64,000 nt of DNA from Linyphia triangularis (GCA_963978545.1 OZ021724.1:28509933-28573932); one strand, 5' to 3'. Shown: positions 45,516-61,844, counted from the stretch's first letter. Notes: a model not told the origin generated them from the sequence alone. A program made the numbers and translations.

Positions 45516-48500
45516 TTTAATGTTATTTCGTTACTTGCGAGTTAATAATAGTACGTATGCTTCGTAGTAAATGTTACTACGTTTTTTTAAATTGTTATGT
45601 TCAATGCCAGAAAATAAAAAATTCTCACTGTTGTGGCACAACGCCATGTTGTAAGATCAGAGATTATGTTTCTTAAGATTCTCAATATAAGGTAATGTCT
45701 TTCAGGCCTGCTTTCAAAATTGGTAGACTTTATAGAAGAAATATTGATTGATCTCACTTGTCGAACTTTTTTATGGAATTGAAATTAATTAGTCTTTTAT
45801 TATTCTAAAAGCCAAATGAAGATAAATTTTCAGAAAGGTTCTTCTTGAAGTTTGGGTAATTACCAATTTTACAGATACTGTTATGATTTCATAGTATATG
45901 TGTTATTTTCTTGTCATAATATTTTCGATTTTATCCAAAAGTTATAAAAAATAGGTTGTCCTAACAGATTATCTTTAACTAATCTCTTACTTCTCAGAAC
46001 AAACCTACTGAGGAATAAAAAGGATCGTAGTACGCATCATGACACACATTTTAGTATAGGTAACCAGGGTCACAATCCGTATTTTAAGTCAGAAAATTAT
46101 ACATTAATATATGCAAGTCAACTCTTTAACGCATAACAGAAAAAAAAATATGATCAGTCATTTTCAGGTATCAAAATTGATTCTAAAAGTATCATGTCAA
46201 GATATTGTTATACAATTTACACCAACGAATGAGGATAGTTGCATCCTCTAGAAGACACCAAGCGTGGAGTTCATCGTGTTTGAAGTCACAACTGTAACTG
46301 AAAGGAGATTTACTAAGGAATAGATAAATATGTCTCACGCTAATGTTATACGGTGGAACCACAAAAGAACAAAACGACTGGATTTTCATGGGATATTGGG
46401 GTCAAACTATTTTACCAATGAGATAACACAGCATTGTAATCATATGTCCCTTACCTAGAAACTTTTTTGAGTGAAAAAAAAAAATTGTGAAAATTGAACA
46501 AATTTGAAAAAGAAAATTACACCATTTTAATTTTTTTTTTCTAATTTCAAAATGCGTTACCATGTCTATTACATGCCCTTTCTTAAGGTATATACAACAC
46601 TATCTAATATAGTGTCTTTTAAAGGCGATGTTCATTTTAAAGATTAGCGAGAAGAGGAAAGCAGTTTACACAATATATATATATATTACAATAAAATATT
46701 TCTTACAATAAAATAGCTTGTATTTTAACCAAAGATTTTACTTGTAACATATGTGGAATATATTTTAGTTTTACTTTTGTTTATATTTTCCGGTTTCTTA
46801 CATCAATACCCTAATCATATAAAGTATGAATAATTTTTTCACTTTTGAGATACGAAAAACACACTACACTAATAATAATGTAAAAATTTACATAACTTTT
46901 TATAAATCGGAATTTATAATTTTGGCGAGATGTTTGCAATCCATTGAAACTAGTTGAAGAAATTGTCCTCTTTCCTGTTAAATGACGCTATAGTAGCACA
47001 CAATTGAAATGGTTACCTGATTCTTGACAACCAGCACGTAATTTTTAACGCGCGTTACAAATGGAATTCAAGACATCTGGAATGCATGCCCAAGGGGTGA
47101 TTTTTTGGAACCTATGAAGAGACCCCTCAATCTATTCGTCATTATTCATAATACTTATGTAGATCAAGGGGGCGACTTTGCACTATTCCGATGTCAAAAG
47201 GTTTGTATTTGTGAGAAAATGTCTGAAGTACTATTTAGAAGGGTTCTTTTGAAAAGCCTATATTCCAATGGAGGCCCGTGGTAAAAAATGATATTGCAAT
47301 AGATTGTGACCCTCCTCCCCACTTTCTACATTTATTTATGAATGGAAATTCTATAATCTTAATTACTCAAACTCAAAGCAACTCTTCTATATGAACAAAA
47401 TAAAACGAGTAAGAAACCAGAAAAAAAAATTAAAGGGGCTCCCGCTTCATGTTTCAATGGTTCAATTACAAATTTTAGTGTAAACTTAATAAGTAACAAG
47501 AAAGCACATGTATAAACTTATCACGGAAACTATTTTCGTTTGGTGAAGAAAATTCTTAGCAATACTCTTTCTCTCTCACTCACACATCCTCACCCACTTA
47601 CATACGAGCCAATCAGTACAACGAATTTACAAGTACAGCCCTAGTCGCGAAATTCGCAAGAGCTGCATTTGGCACCACGCCGTATACATTTAGCATGGAG
47701 GGAGATTAAATACTAGCAGTTGGTTGTATGGCAACAGTGGAGCCTTTTTGGAACTTATTCTCTCTGGCTGTACTCCCTCGATCATCGTCAGATTTAGTTG
47801 ATTTGAGAGATTTTTCCCCGCCTCAATTATGCATTGAGCAGCAGGTTTGCTATTTATTGGATATTTTTTTACTTACCTTAGAAATTCCATTTTTATTTTT
47901 GATTTTAATATACATTTAAGAAAATTAGTAAAATAAATAATCAAAGTCTACTAGCAATTAGTATATTTTAATTTTAAACCAATAATTTAGTTGAAGCCCC
48001 ACTGTACTTGCTGTACCCTTGACGATTCGCCACTGCTTCATTCCAAATGGCTATCACTTCTGGATAAATTATTCTTGATTACAGATACTTGCACAATTTA
48101 GCTAGTCTGCCTTTATGAATGAAAGAAATTACATATGTAATAACAACAATCTGGTTTTATATGAAGATATACATACAAATTTACTAATATTCGGTTCTTG
48201 ACCCTTTAATAAATTAAAAAGGAGATTATTCTAGTAAATATAGTCATGGAATTCATATTTGTAAATAAATGTCATAGTTATACCAAAATTGTGCGAAATT
48301 TTACTAGCTGTTAGTATTCTTTTAACAAAATAGAATTGCACAATGAGATACAGTTTTGAAGAATAACCGAGGAATTTTTTTTTCATTTCTGAGACAGTCT
48401 GTTTGGTTCAAACTTGCAATTAATCAAAACCTATTTAAGAAAATGAAGTTTTAACTCTTTCGATGCTTAAGTCGTGATTATACGTTCTGCACTATAATAC

Positions 48501-49673
48501 CCCGAATACTGAACCAATATATTTCCGAAAGTAAAAGTTTAATATAGTTTCAAATGTGAAAGGAAACCTGTTGGATTGTGGTAGGAACGTGCATTTCATT
48601 CAAAAGCCTTTTCTACACGTATCTATCTTACTGCTTAACATCTGATCACAATTAGGTTATTTTTGCTGACCGAAATCTCCCACTGTTAAGGATATTATCA
48701 ATTTAGAGTTTTATGTTATAGAAACATGTCGCCATGTTGGGGATATTGGTAACAAACTTGGATCAACTTTCCAAAATCGATTCATGTATCACTATTTGCA
48801 TAGAATTATTATCGTTCCATGCTTCCAGTCAAATTTTAAGGCTATTCAAGATTCTGGTTGAATTTTATGTAATCCTTCTAGTCTTATCTCGACACTTTCC
48901 CACTCATACGTAACGCATGTTTGCAGTATACATATAGTTTAGGTCTTAGGAGTTACAATTTTTGCTTAACATTTCTGGTAGTTGCGGTTATAAATTCCAG
49001 TTGAATTTGGTATATGAACTCGTCTAGACGAGACGTTTCATTGGCATGTAACACTTCCTTGCAGCATTTTGTTACTTTGCCTGGGTACGTTATACTCGAA
49101 TAGATAGCTTTTGTAGTATCTATGTTAATGCAGTATTGAAGCTAAAACCTAAACTGCTAAACAACATATTACAATTAATTTTCACCTTACTCCTTTTTAA
49201 AAAATAATGTTTGGATTGGCTCTAATATTATGGACTCACCATTGAAATATTTCACTTTAACGAATAAAATCACATAAAAATAAAATTGATCGATACATAA
49301 AATGACTTTTCAAAAGTAGAAATAGACGGATAATTATTCAATTTTAACTATGAATGTCTTATTATTTTTTTAACTTGAGGAATCCCTTTTATTTAGGAAC
49401 ACGACCTTTTTGGATAATGAATCTGAAAATATATTATGCAAGTATGCTGAGTTTTTCTATTTTATAAAATAAGTTTTATAATTTAGTATACAGGGCATAT
49501 CTTTCCAAAAAACAGCTATAGATTATTTAGTTATGATTGACTAAATAAACACATATTTTTTTTAATTGTTTTAGAAATATTCCTGAAAAATATCAGTCGA
49601 GTAACAATATATACATGAAGAAGAATTAAAGAATATAATAAGCTTGGGAAAGATTGCTTATCATTTGAAAAAG
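45516..49673. other. Spacer downstream of gene copy 6
   Basis: About 4.1 kb with no supported gene. A somewhat GC-richer patch at 47580-47870 opens a 63-codon frame (MATVEPFWNLF...) that I cannot assign. Confidence 0.45.
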
Positions 49674-50333
49674 TTATTGCAAATGACTTTGTAAAAGCAT
49701 TGCAATTCTTGACAAATCACGTGCTTCTAAGTTTCGTTTCAAAGGCACGAAATTCCATTTATAAGGGATAACAGGATCTCTTTCAAACATTTGATTCGAA
49801 ATGGTATGTTTGTAGATCGATACAAACTTGCAGCCTAAATAACGAAACTTCATCGCTACAGTATCTTTATCAGATTTGTAAAACATATCATTTGGGTAAT
49901 AGTACACTTTTCTAATAGAATCGGCTGCCTTTTTAGCAAGATGTTTATCAGAGAAATCGCTAGTAAAACAACATATGACTCCTGTGGGGTCGCTAGGATC
50001 TGCGTGGTATTCATTTATCCAGGCTGTAAGAGAAGGGTTCCAGGCTGTGGAGCAATTAGCACTGATGAGCCCACTGACGCTACTGCAGTTGTTTTCTACA
50101 AGTCTCTTGATGAACTGCCACGCATAGTCCTGGCGTGTCATACCTCTTGATGGAGATAGTTCTAAGCTATTGTTGAAGATCATCCACTTGCCGCATTGGG
50201 ATTCCTCTTCTTTTTGAATTCTTCTTCTCTCTCGTATAGTGTCATAGTCGAGCGAATAAGCGAACACCCATGGTTTGTCCGTTGTGCGAGAAGGTATGAT
50301 AGGATCCGGAGGAAAAAAGTCTCGTTCTTCCAT
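49674..50333 (-). CDS. Bles03/DUF1917-like protein, array copy 6
   Basis: Single coding exon of 219 residues beginning MEERDFFPPDPIIPSR. The acceptor (attacttatag) ends at 50339, five bases before the ATG, in almost the same context as copy 5. Landmarks: QCGKWMIFNN, RQDYAWQFIKRLVENN, CSTAWNPS-AWINEY, GVICCFTSDFSD, AKKAADSIRKVYYYP, YKSDKDT and FVSIYKHTISNQMFERDP. It is the longest copy: after the point where the others stop (W-x-x-V-x), it reads on for some 20 residues (KRNLEARDLSRIAM...). That extension is unique here and may be simple stop loss. The proposed promoter and first exon are at 58.6-58.97 kb, leaving an intron of about 8.3 kb. Confidence 0.82.
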   Translation of the reverse strand: MEERDFFPPDPIIPSRTTDKPWVFAYSLDYDTIRERRRIQKEEESQCGKWMIFNNSLELSPSRGMTRQDYAWQFIKRLVENNCSSVSGLISANCSTAWNPSLTAWINEYHADPSDPTGVICCFTSDFSDKHLAKKAADSIRKVYYYPNDMFYKSDKDTVAMKFRYLGCKFVSIYKHTISNQMFERDPVIPYKWNFVPLKRNLEARDLSRIAMLLQSHLQ

Positions 50334-50913
50334 GTTCTCTATAAGTAATAAAACAGCAAGAAATTAAATGAAAGTTTTTAGACATTCTTTTAGCAATATA
50401 ATTCTAATAACTGTTTGCTTGATGGAAAGAAACAAACTGTTAAGTCTTAGGAATATTTAACTTACATTTGGTTAAATTAGACGTCTTCTAGCACATGATA
50501 TAAAAGAGAGTTATAATGTATTTCTAAATCGGTATAACAAGAGATTATGATTGCTGAGAGTAATCCAAGTTCAATAGTAAAGGGGAGAAGTTGGGAGGAG
50601 AGCTAGATGTCTTTCGGTAGATCTTTTTAAAAAAATGCTATTCTGCACTTGTTTCTCAAAAAAAAAAAAAAAAAGATCTCTTACCAGGCAGGCCAACAAT
50701 CGACCAAGACTGTTTGTCACAACTGTCATCTTGTCAAATTACTGTGAAAATAGAGATTGCAGGGTGCCAATTAGGGATCAACGCCGCGATCTTTCGCATA
50801 GTATGAAGCGAGAACAATGATTTCAGCTTCAAATTGTCTATGAAGTACGTTACTGTTTGGGGGAATTAGTCGAATTAGGGCTTAGGATTCTATATCGGTC
50901 TAGATAGACTTTT

Positions 50914-51092
50914 GCCGATCAAACGGTATAGCGGTTAGCGTGCTAGCTTCTAGACCGCTAGGTTACGGGTTCGAATCCCGTGTAAGGCATGGGTGTTTGA
51001 AAATGTATGTTGGCTTGTCAAATGACGAATGTTTCGGCACATTATTGCCCTCGTGTTGCTGACTGCGCCAGATAATCTGAAAACAACCAACA
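50914..51092 (+). mobile_element. tRNA-derived SINE, copy 7
   Basis: Full-length plus-strand copy within the intron of gene copy 6. It has a 14-bp duplication with one mismatch, tctagRtagacttt (50899-50912 and 51095-51108). Confidence 0.87.
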
Positions 51093-52519
51093 AATCTAGG
51101 TAGACTTTATTGAATTTAAGTTTAATTTAAAAAGTATGACAATTATTTATAAATTCGAAAAGCTGTAATACGAAATCAAAATGTTGCTTGTATCGTGAAG
51201 CATCAAATCCAATGCAGTCACCTAGTTCAAGAAGACAATTATTATTGACAACTGCACTAATAATTAAAATCAGTCTATCAGGCATTATTTTGATAGACAA
51301 TATAGTTAAACTGCATAGTCTTCACAAAAATGAATAACTGGATACACTTATCTTATTAGAAAACCTTATTTTTCTTGTTATCCAGAAATGGAATAAAAGT
51401 GCTTCGTTTCACATTATCATATTTCTCAACAGCACTATCTCCTTTTAATTTGGAATGTGAGTAGACATGCCCAAACATTGGATTATTTTACCCAAAAAAC
51501 TGGCTACAATATTTGCAATTTCTATTTTGTAAGCGTTAAAAATGTATTTATCATAAAAACTAGTTTGAATCAGTATGCGAGAAATTAAATTTTCTTCGAC
51601 GAGGGAAGGTTATAATTCTCCATTAAGTAGCTCTCCTTTTTGGTAACTTACATTCACCATTTGATATTTTTTTTAACAAAAAAAGTAAAAATGTGGGTCT
51701 TTTCCAATGTAATATCATCGATACCTTGTTTATATCATTTATAATCTTAAAATTTAGAAATGGTTTTAAATATTTTTGAACGTATTTATTTGAGGATCTG
51801 CTTAAACTTCATTATACTTAATACTAATTAAATTGACCAATTCTGAGAGGTAAAATACATGCAAACAATTTCGTCTCCTGCTTTGTGGTCTCTTTTCGAA
51901 ATAAGTTAACACATTGACAACTGTGACAGTTGTCAGATGGCATGGTAGAAATATTCTGCGTTTCCTCCTAATTGGGATTCAAATGCGGAAATTTTCTTCT
52001 TGGAAGATCTATCAGAAAGCATTCCTTCCTTCACACATATATTTATCTAACAAAGTTCTGCCCTCGTGTAGCTCTTGAGCAAGAAAATCTCCAATACAAT
52101 CAACCAAACATAGATTTGCCACAAATATATTTTTGATACAGTGTGTTTATAGTAAAAGTTGAACTTAAAAAAAACTGTGCAAAGAGAATCATTGGTCAGA
52201 ATGATTTGAAATTTAATCTAAACATACGCGGAGAAGAGGAAATGCCATTTCACAAGAAAGAAAAAATATCTCAAACTATTTTTTCTTTTACCATATCATT
52301 TCTCCTTTCCTGATGTATGTTCAGGCCAAATTTCAAGTCATTCTGACCAGTGGTTTTTCTTGTACAGATTTTTAAAAGTTAAAATGTTATTAAAATCATC
52401 CTGCTTAAACTAAAAATTACATTTGTCCAAATGGTCTCTGGTTTTGCTTTTTGTTTGCAAATATCAATATTATATGTAAATTAGTATTGAAATTGAGATA
52501 CATTTCAACCTACAACATT

Positions 52520-52935
52520 GAGAACTAGGGGAGTGGAGCATCACACAACTTTCAATTACACTATAATGCTTATCGCTGCATTTAAATTTGGCATGGATTG
52601 GTGAAATAACCGCTTTCGTTTCCATATTTTCATTAATTTAAGAAACAATTGCCAGTTGGACGATATTTTTGGCGAAAACTATTACATCATTCCTTTTGAA
52701 TAAGCCGTTATTGGACAATGTTCATTGAAAAAAACTATGTTCAAGACGTTCGTTTTTCATTATTTTATGCTTTTATCTGACTTTTACTGAAATTTTGGAA
52801 GTGGAAGTGTGTAGAACACCTTAAAAGGCATTACCACGGCGTTTTCCATCAAAATCGTTGAGCCATTTTTCGAAATTGATAAGAAACATAATTTTATCGA
52901 TGGTATCTACCTTATGTGCTCATACTATTTTGATT
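52520..52935 (+). repeat. Dispersed repeat family C, copy 2
   Basis: It shares acaactttcaattacactata (about 52546), ttcgtttttca and aaggcattaccac...catcaaaatcgttgagcc with copy 3. It is truncated at its 3' side by a (TAAA)n tract. Confidence 0.6.
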
Positions 52936-52941
52936 AAAACC

Positions 52942-52942
<1 letters not shown>

Positions 52943-53001
<59 letters not shown>
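52943..53001. repeat. (TAAA)n microsatellite
   Basis: Pure 4-bp repeat of about 15 units at the 3' edge of dispersed repeat C copy 2. Confidence 0.95.
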
Positions 53002-53394
53002 AATCAAACTTTACTTAAGTGCAATTTTCCTAACAGCAAGTATTGATCTCCAAAAACAAACAACTGCTTTTCACAAAAACGAGAAATAACACAATTTTGC
53101 GAGCTAATAAATATATTACAATTTTTATCATTGACTAGAATTTTGAGTTCTAAAATATTTCTTAAAGTGTTTCCATGGATTTCTTACGAAAAAAAGTACG
53201 TCAGTCAAACGACTTTCGATTAAAGTCTGAAAACAAAGTAGCTTATATTTATTTTTTATTTTAATGGATGACCACCATTATTTAATGTTAAGAACTTTCT
53301 TTCCTCTGGTGTTGTTTATATTCAAATCCAAAAATATCTAGTACCTAAATTGAGTAGTTGAAGTGCAGCCTACTAAAAATTCTTAAATTTTGAA

Positions 53395-53430
53395 TTAACT
53401 ATCCAAAGATAAATATCTTTGGATAGTTAA
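53395..53430. repeat. Perfect hairpin, 17-bp stem, 2-base spacer
   Basis: Arms ttaactatccaaagata (53395-53411) and its exact inverse (53414-53430), about 70 bases outside the 3' end of Helitron-like element B. Confidence 0.9.
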
Positions 53431-53501
53431 TATCACACATAATAATTATTTGTAATTTTTCTAGTATTGCAACCCTGTTGTTATGTAATGTATGTATACT
53501 T

Positions 53502-55127
53502 CTAGCTGAAAACCCGCGCTGCTCTACGAAATTTTACCATGTGCATTTTAGCAATCAAAAGACATTCATGTATTTTACACTTCATACGTTTGCTCTCATT
53601 TCAATTCCGACAAATTGATCTATCAAAATAGGAACTTTCCTTTGTTGAAATTTTTTCCTCAATTTATAATTGAGAATATATTAGAAACTAGACATTTGAA
53701 TATCCCTCGTTTAGAACGTTTAACATCCTTTGGACCCTATTTAATTAGTTAATCGTGATTGCAATAGTTTATTGTGTTTATGTTTGCTCTTAGTTCTTAA
53801 TTTCAAAGTTGTAAAAGTATTGGAAGTGTGTTATTAAGATATTCCTCGTATAGTTTCAATGTTACGTCGACTATTTATCCCTTAACAATGCATTAATCGA
53901 TATTGGGATAATTTATTTTTTTCTATACTTGACCTTCTTAACATTTGCACCAAATATCAGAATTGTGACAACATTGGAAGTGGGACATTCGGATATCCCT
54001 TGTTTGGAACGTTTAACCTCTTTTCTACCCTTTAAAATTGGTTAATCGAGATCGGAATAGCTTATTTCTTTTGTTTGTCTTAGCTAACATTTGTACCAAT
54101 TTTCAGAGTTGCCACCATATGGGAAGTGGGACATTCGAATATCCATCATTTGGAACGTTTAACCCTCTTCCATCCCTTAAAGTGGGTTAATCGAGATCGG
54201 AATAGCTTACTTTTTCTATGTTTACCATTGTTGATATTCGTACAAATTTTCAAAATTGTGACCATGTGAAGTGGGACATTCGAATATCCCTCGTGTGGAA
54301 GGTTTAATCATTTCCCCACCCTTTAAAGTGGGTTAATCGAGATCAGAATAGCTAAATTGTTCTATGTTTGTCTTTGTTGACATTTGTACCAATTTTCAGA
54401 GTTGTGACCATATAGAAAGTGCGATACTCGAATATTCCGCATTTGAAAAGTTTAACCCTTTTTCTACCCATTAAAATGGATTAATCGAGATTGGAATAGC
54501 TTACTTTTTCTGTGTTTGTCTTTGTTGATATTTGCACCAATTCTCAGAATTGTGACCATGCGGGAAGTGGGACATTCGAATATCCCTCATTTGGAACGTT
54601 TAATCTCTTTTTCACCCCTTAAAATTGGTTAATCGAGTTTGTAATAGTTTACTGTTTCTATGTTTATCATTGCTGACATTTGTACCAATTTTCGGTTGGT
54701 TGTATTCAGATTATCTGGCGCCGTCAGCAACACGAGGGCTATAATGCACCGAAACATTCGTCATTAGACAAGCCAACATACATTTACAAACACCCATGCC
54801 AACACGGGACTCGAACCCGCAACCTCGCGGTCTAGAAGCTAGCACGCTAACCACTATACCGTTTGGTCGGCACCAATTTTCGGAATTGTGACCATGTGGG
54901 AAGTGGGATATTCGAATATATCTCATTTGGAACGTTTAAACCCTTTTACACCCCTTAAAATGGGTTAATCGAGATTGGAATAACTTACTTTTTCTATGTT
55001 TACCATTGTTGATATTTGTACCAATTTTCAACACATGGTTAATTTTTTGTGACCATGTGGGAAGTGGGAGAATTAGTGATGAGTAAGTGAGTTAGTGAGT
55101 GAGGGCTTTGCCTTATATATAGAGAGA
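53502..55127 (-). mobile_element. Helitron-like non-autonomous element B
   Basis: Inverted relative of element A. On the minus strand it starts TCTCTCTATATATAAGGC at 55127 and ends ...TTTTCAGCTAG at 53502. It has the same minisatellite units and is about 1.44 kb once SINE copy 8 and its duplication are subtracted. Ends as expected for a Helitron, but no transposase gene. Confidence 0.55.
54696..54871 (-). mobile_element. tRNA-derived SINE, copy 8, nested in a Helitron-like element
   Basis: Near-consensus copy inserted into a minisatellite unit of the element at 53502-55127. A 12-bp perfect duplication, accaattttcgg (54684-54695 and 54872-54883), shows it arrived after that array formed. Confidence 0.9.
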
Positions 55128-56437
55128 TTAGTTAACACTTAAAAAAAAATCATCGTTACAAAGATTTCCTGCTTAGTATTAAATTTATAATGAATACATA
55201 AAATTTTGATGTCTCATACGTGGTAGAAACTTGCACAAATTGTCAAAATGGGCTCATTAGTAAAGCTAATATTTTTTTTTATCACCAATGCAAAGCTAGT
55301 TTATGTAATCCACTTACACATAAAAATTGTGAGATTTTATACATCTTTAGGCTGTAATGTTTGAGGCAAACTCATTTATATATGTGACACCACGTATTTG
55401 ATGACAAAAGAAGTGTCATTTGTGTTTCGTTGGCATTTTAAAAAACCATGTAAGTATTACAGTAATGAGTATTATCATTATCTGGCTACACCAAAACATG
55501 TATTTTTCATCTAGAAAGATAGTAGAAGAGAAATTAATGATTATTTTCAGCCTGATATGATGGAAATTGTTATTATTGGAGGAATATTTATTTTAGCAAA
55601 AGTTGCAGGGAAAAAAAGTTACAAAACTTTGGTATGTCAAGCTTTAACATTGAGATCATGGACTTGACATTTTCTTATCCGAAAAAGATCAAGAAATGTT
55701 CATATGCTAAAGCTACCAAACAATATGAACTGGACAGGAAAATATTGTTAAAATATTGCCTACACCTTTAATTTCAGACAGAATTGTCGTATTTAGTGAA
55801 TATCATAATACACATGAATGGATTATAGAATGCTCAGTATTTATTTATTAACTTATGATTAATTTTGTAAATGTGGAAACGTCAGTGTGTACTTGCCCCA
55901 TGAGCCTAATGCTTAATTTTTCAAAGCACAATTTCTGCCGGAGTATTGCTTTGAAGCACATTAAATTTTATCACAGACATAACATCAGTTATAAAAATTC
56001 ATTAAATAAATTTGATGGCAAACTAATTAGTGGAATTTTTTACTATTATACAAAAGATTTTATAAGATAGCTTAAAATTACTTAAAAATTAATAATATAA
56101 AACACTAATTATTTTGCCTTCAAATTTCTTTAATGAACTTTTATTACTGATATTATATCTGTGATAAAATTTCAAATGCTTCAAAACAATATTTCAGTAG
56201 AAATTGTGGCTGAAAAAGATTAAGCATTAGGTTCATGCAGACTGATGTTTTCTATTAATCTAAACCTTATTTATGTGTAGTTTGTTAGAAAATTTGTATA
56301 CCCATTATAACTACTAACAGGGTTTGTATTTAGATTAATCATTTCGGCAAATTACTGCAATAACATGCCTTTAAAAAAAAATACATTTTGTACTCTGTCA
56401 CATACGTGACTGCCCTGTCACAAACATGATAGATCAT

Positions 56438-56474
<37 letters not shown>

Positions 56475-57009
56475 TTCAAATGTATGAATATATAATGTAA
56501 AAAGATTTTCTATAATTTCCTCTTCTCTTTCAACTATAGTAAAAAGGGCAGCCTTAAAACCGTTGTTCATCAGCTGAAATCAATTTGTATATGAGAACAA
56601 AAGCATACCGTTTTAAAAAAAAATACTAAATCCATGAAAATATTCATATTTATTATTCACATTAAAATATTAGCTATTATTACTTTATTTGAAAATATTC
56701 ATCTTAATTAGAAAATATTACTTTATTATTACCTATTAAAAATTATTCTGCTTGACATACGTGATCAGGGAACTGCCCTATATCAATGTGGTGTAGCCAC
56801 TATAATGAGAAGCTAATGATCGTGTTGTGTATGGTTTAAAACTAACTAGGCGCATAAATATGTTGCAAGAAATTTAAGTGTGGATTTTTATAAAAATTCA
56901 AACAGATTATTTTCAGATAAACTCCTCTGTTAGCACACTATATCACAATTATTCTAGACGATATACCTTGGATATTACAGATATCCAAGATATATCATCC
57001 AATGGACTA

Positions 57010-57941
57010 TTAAGGTAGTAGTCTGGTAACTTGGGTTAAAAAAAAAAATCGAAATTTTTTTTTTTTTGCTTAATTTGAAAGTACAATGTCTTGAGAATAT
57101 ACTGTGAAAATTTCAGACAGAAATTCGAAATGTTTCGGGAGTTATAACGAGTTTCCTAGAGCGCCTCGTAGTCCAACCTTTAAGGTCGACCGGCAGCTGC
57201 TAAAGCTTGGACCCTTCTATTGTTTGCGCGCATTTTTTATACCTGGGTTGACTCTGTTATTCTATTATATATATTTATATATATATATTTATGTATATAT
57301 AATATATATTTATTTTAAAGTATATTTAAGTTAAAATTCACAGTACTCTGTTAGTATTTGATCGTACGTTGACTCGTAAGCATCTAAGATGCTGTAACGC
57401 GTTTTTCTCAAAACATTGTTTTTCTGGTCGGCCCGGATCCTAACTTTTTTTCTACTGAACCGATTGCTTTCAAATTTTAACAGGCTGTTCTACAAACTTA
57501 TAGTTCTCGTCGGTACTAACGAGAATTTTTTTCACCCCTAACTTTTTATTTTACAGCCCTTTCTTTGCTAAAATAAAAGGACTTTTTTTTTCAAAGTCCG
57601 CCATTTTGTTATTTACCCTTGAAATTTAACTTCAGTAGTTCCGACCAGAATGACATGTCTATAGATTAAGAATAATCAAGAATATTTGATTTCAGATAAC
57701 ATCAAGAGCCAAAATCACCCGGGCCACCCACGTGCATTTTTTTTTTGAAGTTCCAACTTCGAGTGACATTAATAATAGTAATAAACTATTAAATTTTTTC
57801 AAATAATTTTTTTTTTATATTTTCAATATGTAAATAAAAACACTCTAAATATTAAATATAATTCATTTTTATTTTCCTATAAAAAACCACCCTCCAAAGA
57901 AGTCATGAAAATAGGCATAAGTTACCAGACTACTACCTTAA
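57010..57941. mobile_element. TIR element with TTAA target sites
   Basis: Ends are TTAAGGTAGTAGTCTGGTAA and its inverse; the terminal repeat is about 19 bp. The 932-bp interior has a degenerate (TA)n stretch (57264-57320) and no transposase. Confidence 0.7.
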
Positions 57942-58630
57942 TATAATGTGCTACTAGGGACTTAATTTACAAGGTATCAGTAAATATGATATTTCTAAGG
58001 ACATAATTTTGCAACTTAAGCTAGAAAATACACTTCATGATTTAAAGTTAAAAAAAATATTCAAAATCCATCGAACCATTTTGGTCATTTTCCTGGTTAA
58101 AGTTTTCAACTTCTGATGCCATTTTCTGGCAATCGTGGCACCTTCTTCTTCCCTGAAACACAAAGGTTTGTAAAAAAAAAAAAAAAAAAAAAAAAATAAA
58201 GACCAAAATGTATATGAACCTTCTGACTCTAGACCTGGATAAAGTTTTGATCTGAACTAGAAGCAGAAGAAATAATTTGCTGCGACTTCAAGGTTTTTCA
58301 AAGTTATTTTTTAGCTGATTCCTTTGGTCAATTTTGACAATTATATGGTTACTTTTTAATTGTCTGCTCTTATGCACGATAAAAAAATATAAAGTTTCTA
58401 GCTCTTTAAAAAAATATAAGATTCTAGCTCTTTTATGAACTACACTGAAAGGGGGCGTAAACCGGTCTGAGCTCCGTCGATATACTTAATATACACTTGC
58501 ATACGCCATTTTGTAATTGAGGTTTTGTATAGGAACGCAGCCACATTTTTGGATACTCCACTCATTTCAATATTTTTTCTTTACAATGTATGTTCTTGTT
58601 TATCAAATATGTAAATCAAACTAAGTTTAC

Positions 58631-58735
58631 CTGAGCTTTTCGTATCACAGAAAACGGCTTCTTCAATTAAATAGATGGTAAATGGCTTTAGCAGAACTTA
58701 ACAAAATAAAATCTTTCCAATCAGGACACGGTGAA
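58631..58735 (-). other. Non-coding first exon of gene copy 6 (proposed)
   Basis: A minus-strand donor (gctcag then GTAAACTTAG) ends the exon at 58631. The start near 58735 assumes initiation about 25-30 bases after the TATA box at 58759-58768. The exon contains no ATG. It would splice to the acceptor at 50339, giving an intron of about 8.3 kb full of repeats. Confidence 0.5.
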
Positions 58736-58754
58736 CGCTACAGTCAATCAAAAC

Positions 58755-58970
58755 GTGAGTTTTATAAATTTCTTTCTGTTACTTGGCTAACAGCTGCATG
58801 TATCTGAGTAGGTTTCGGTTCGCAAAACACTGTTTTTCGAATCTGATTAGAATAGTCTTATCTGGTATAAAGTTTCTTATCTTCAACACTTTTCGTCGTC
58901 TCATTTGTTTAGGTTGCACTTTCTGATATTAATTGTTAGATAATATGCTTTAATGTTTATGGCAATAAGC
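58755..58970 (-). promoter_or_regulatory. Promoter of gene copy 6
   Basis: Minus-strand order: TAACAATTAATATCAG block (about 58924-58939), AGATAAGA (58856-58863), the shared gtttcggttcgcaaa stretch (about 58812-58826), then an AATTTATAAA TATA box (58759-58768). Order and sequence match the copy 5 region and, more weakly, the copy 4 region. Confidence 0.5.
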
Positions 58971-58999
58971 ATTGCTTAGTGCTGGCACGAATATTTTCT

Positions 59000-61844
<2,845 letters not shown>

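Noticed and set aside
47728..47919. 63-codon frame MATVEPFWNLF...
   Set aside because: No homology I can name, the C-terminus is low-complexity hydrophobic, and there are no conserved neighbours. It could be chance.
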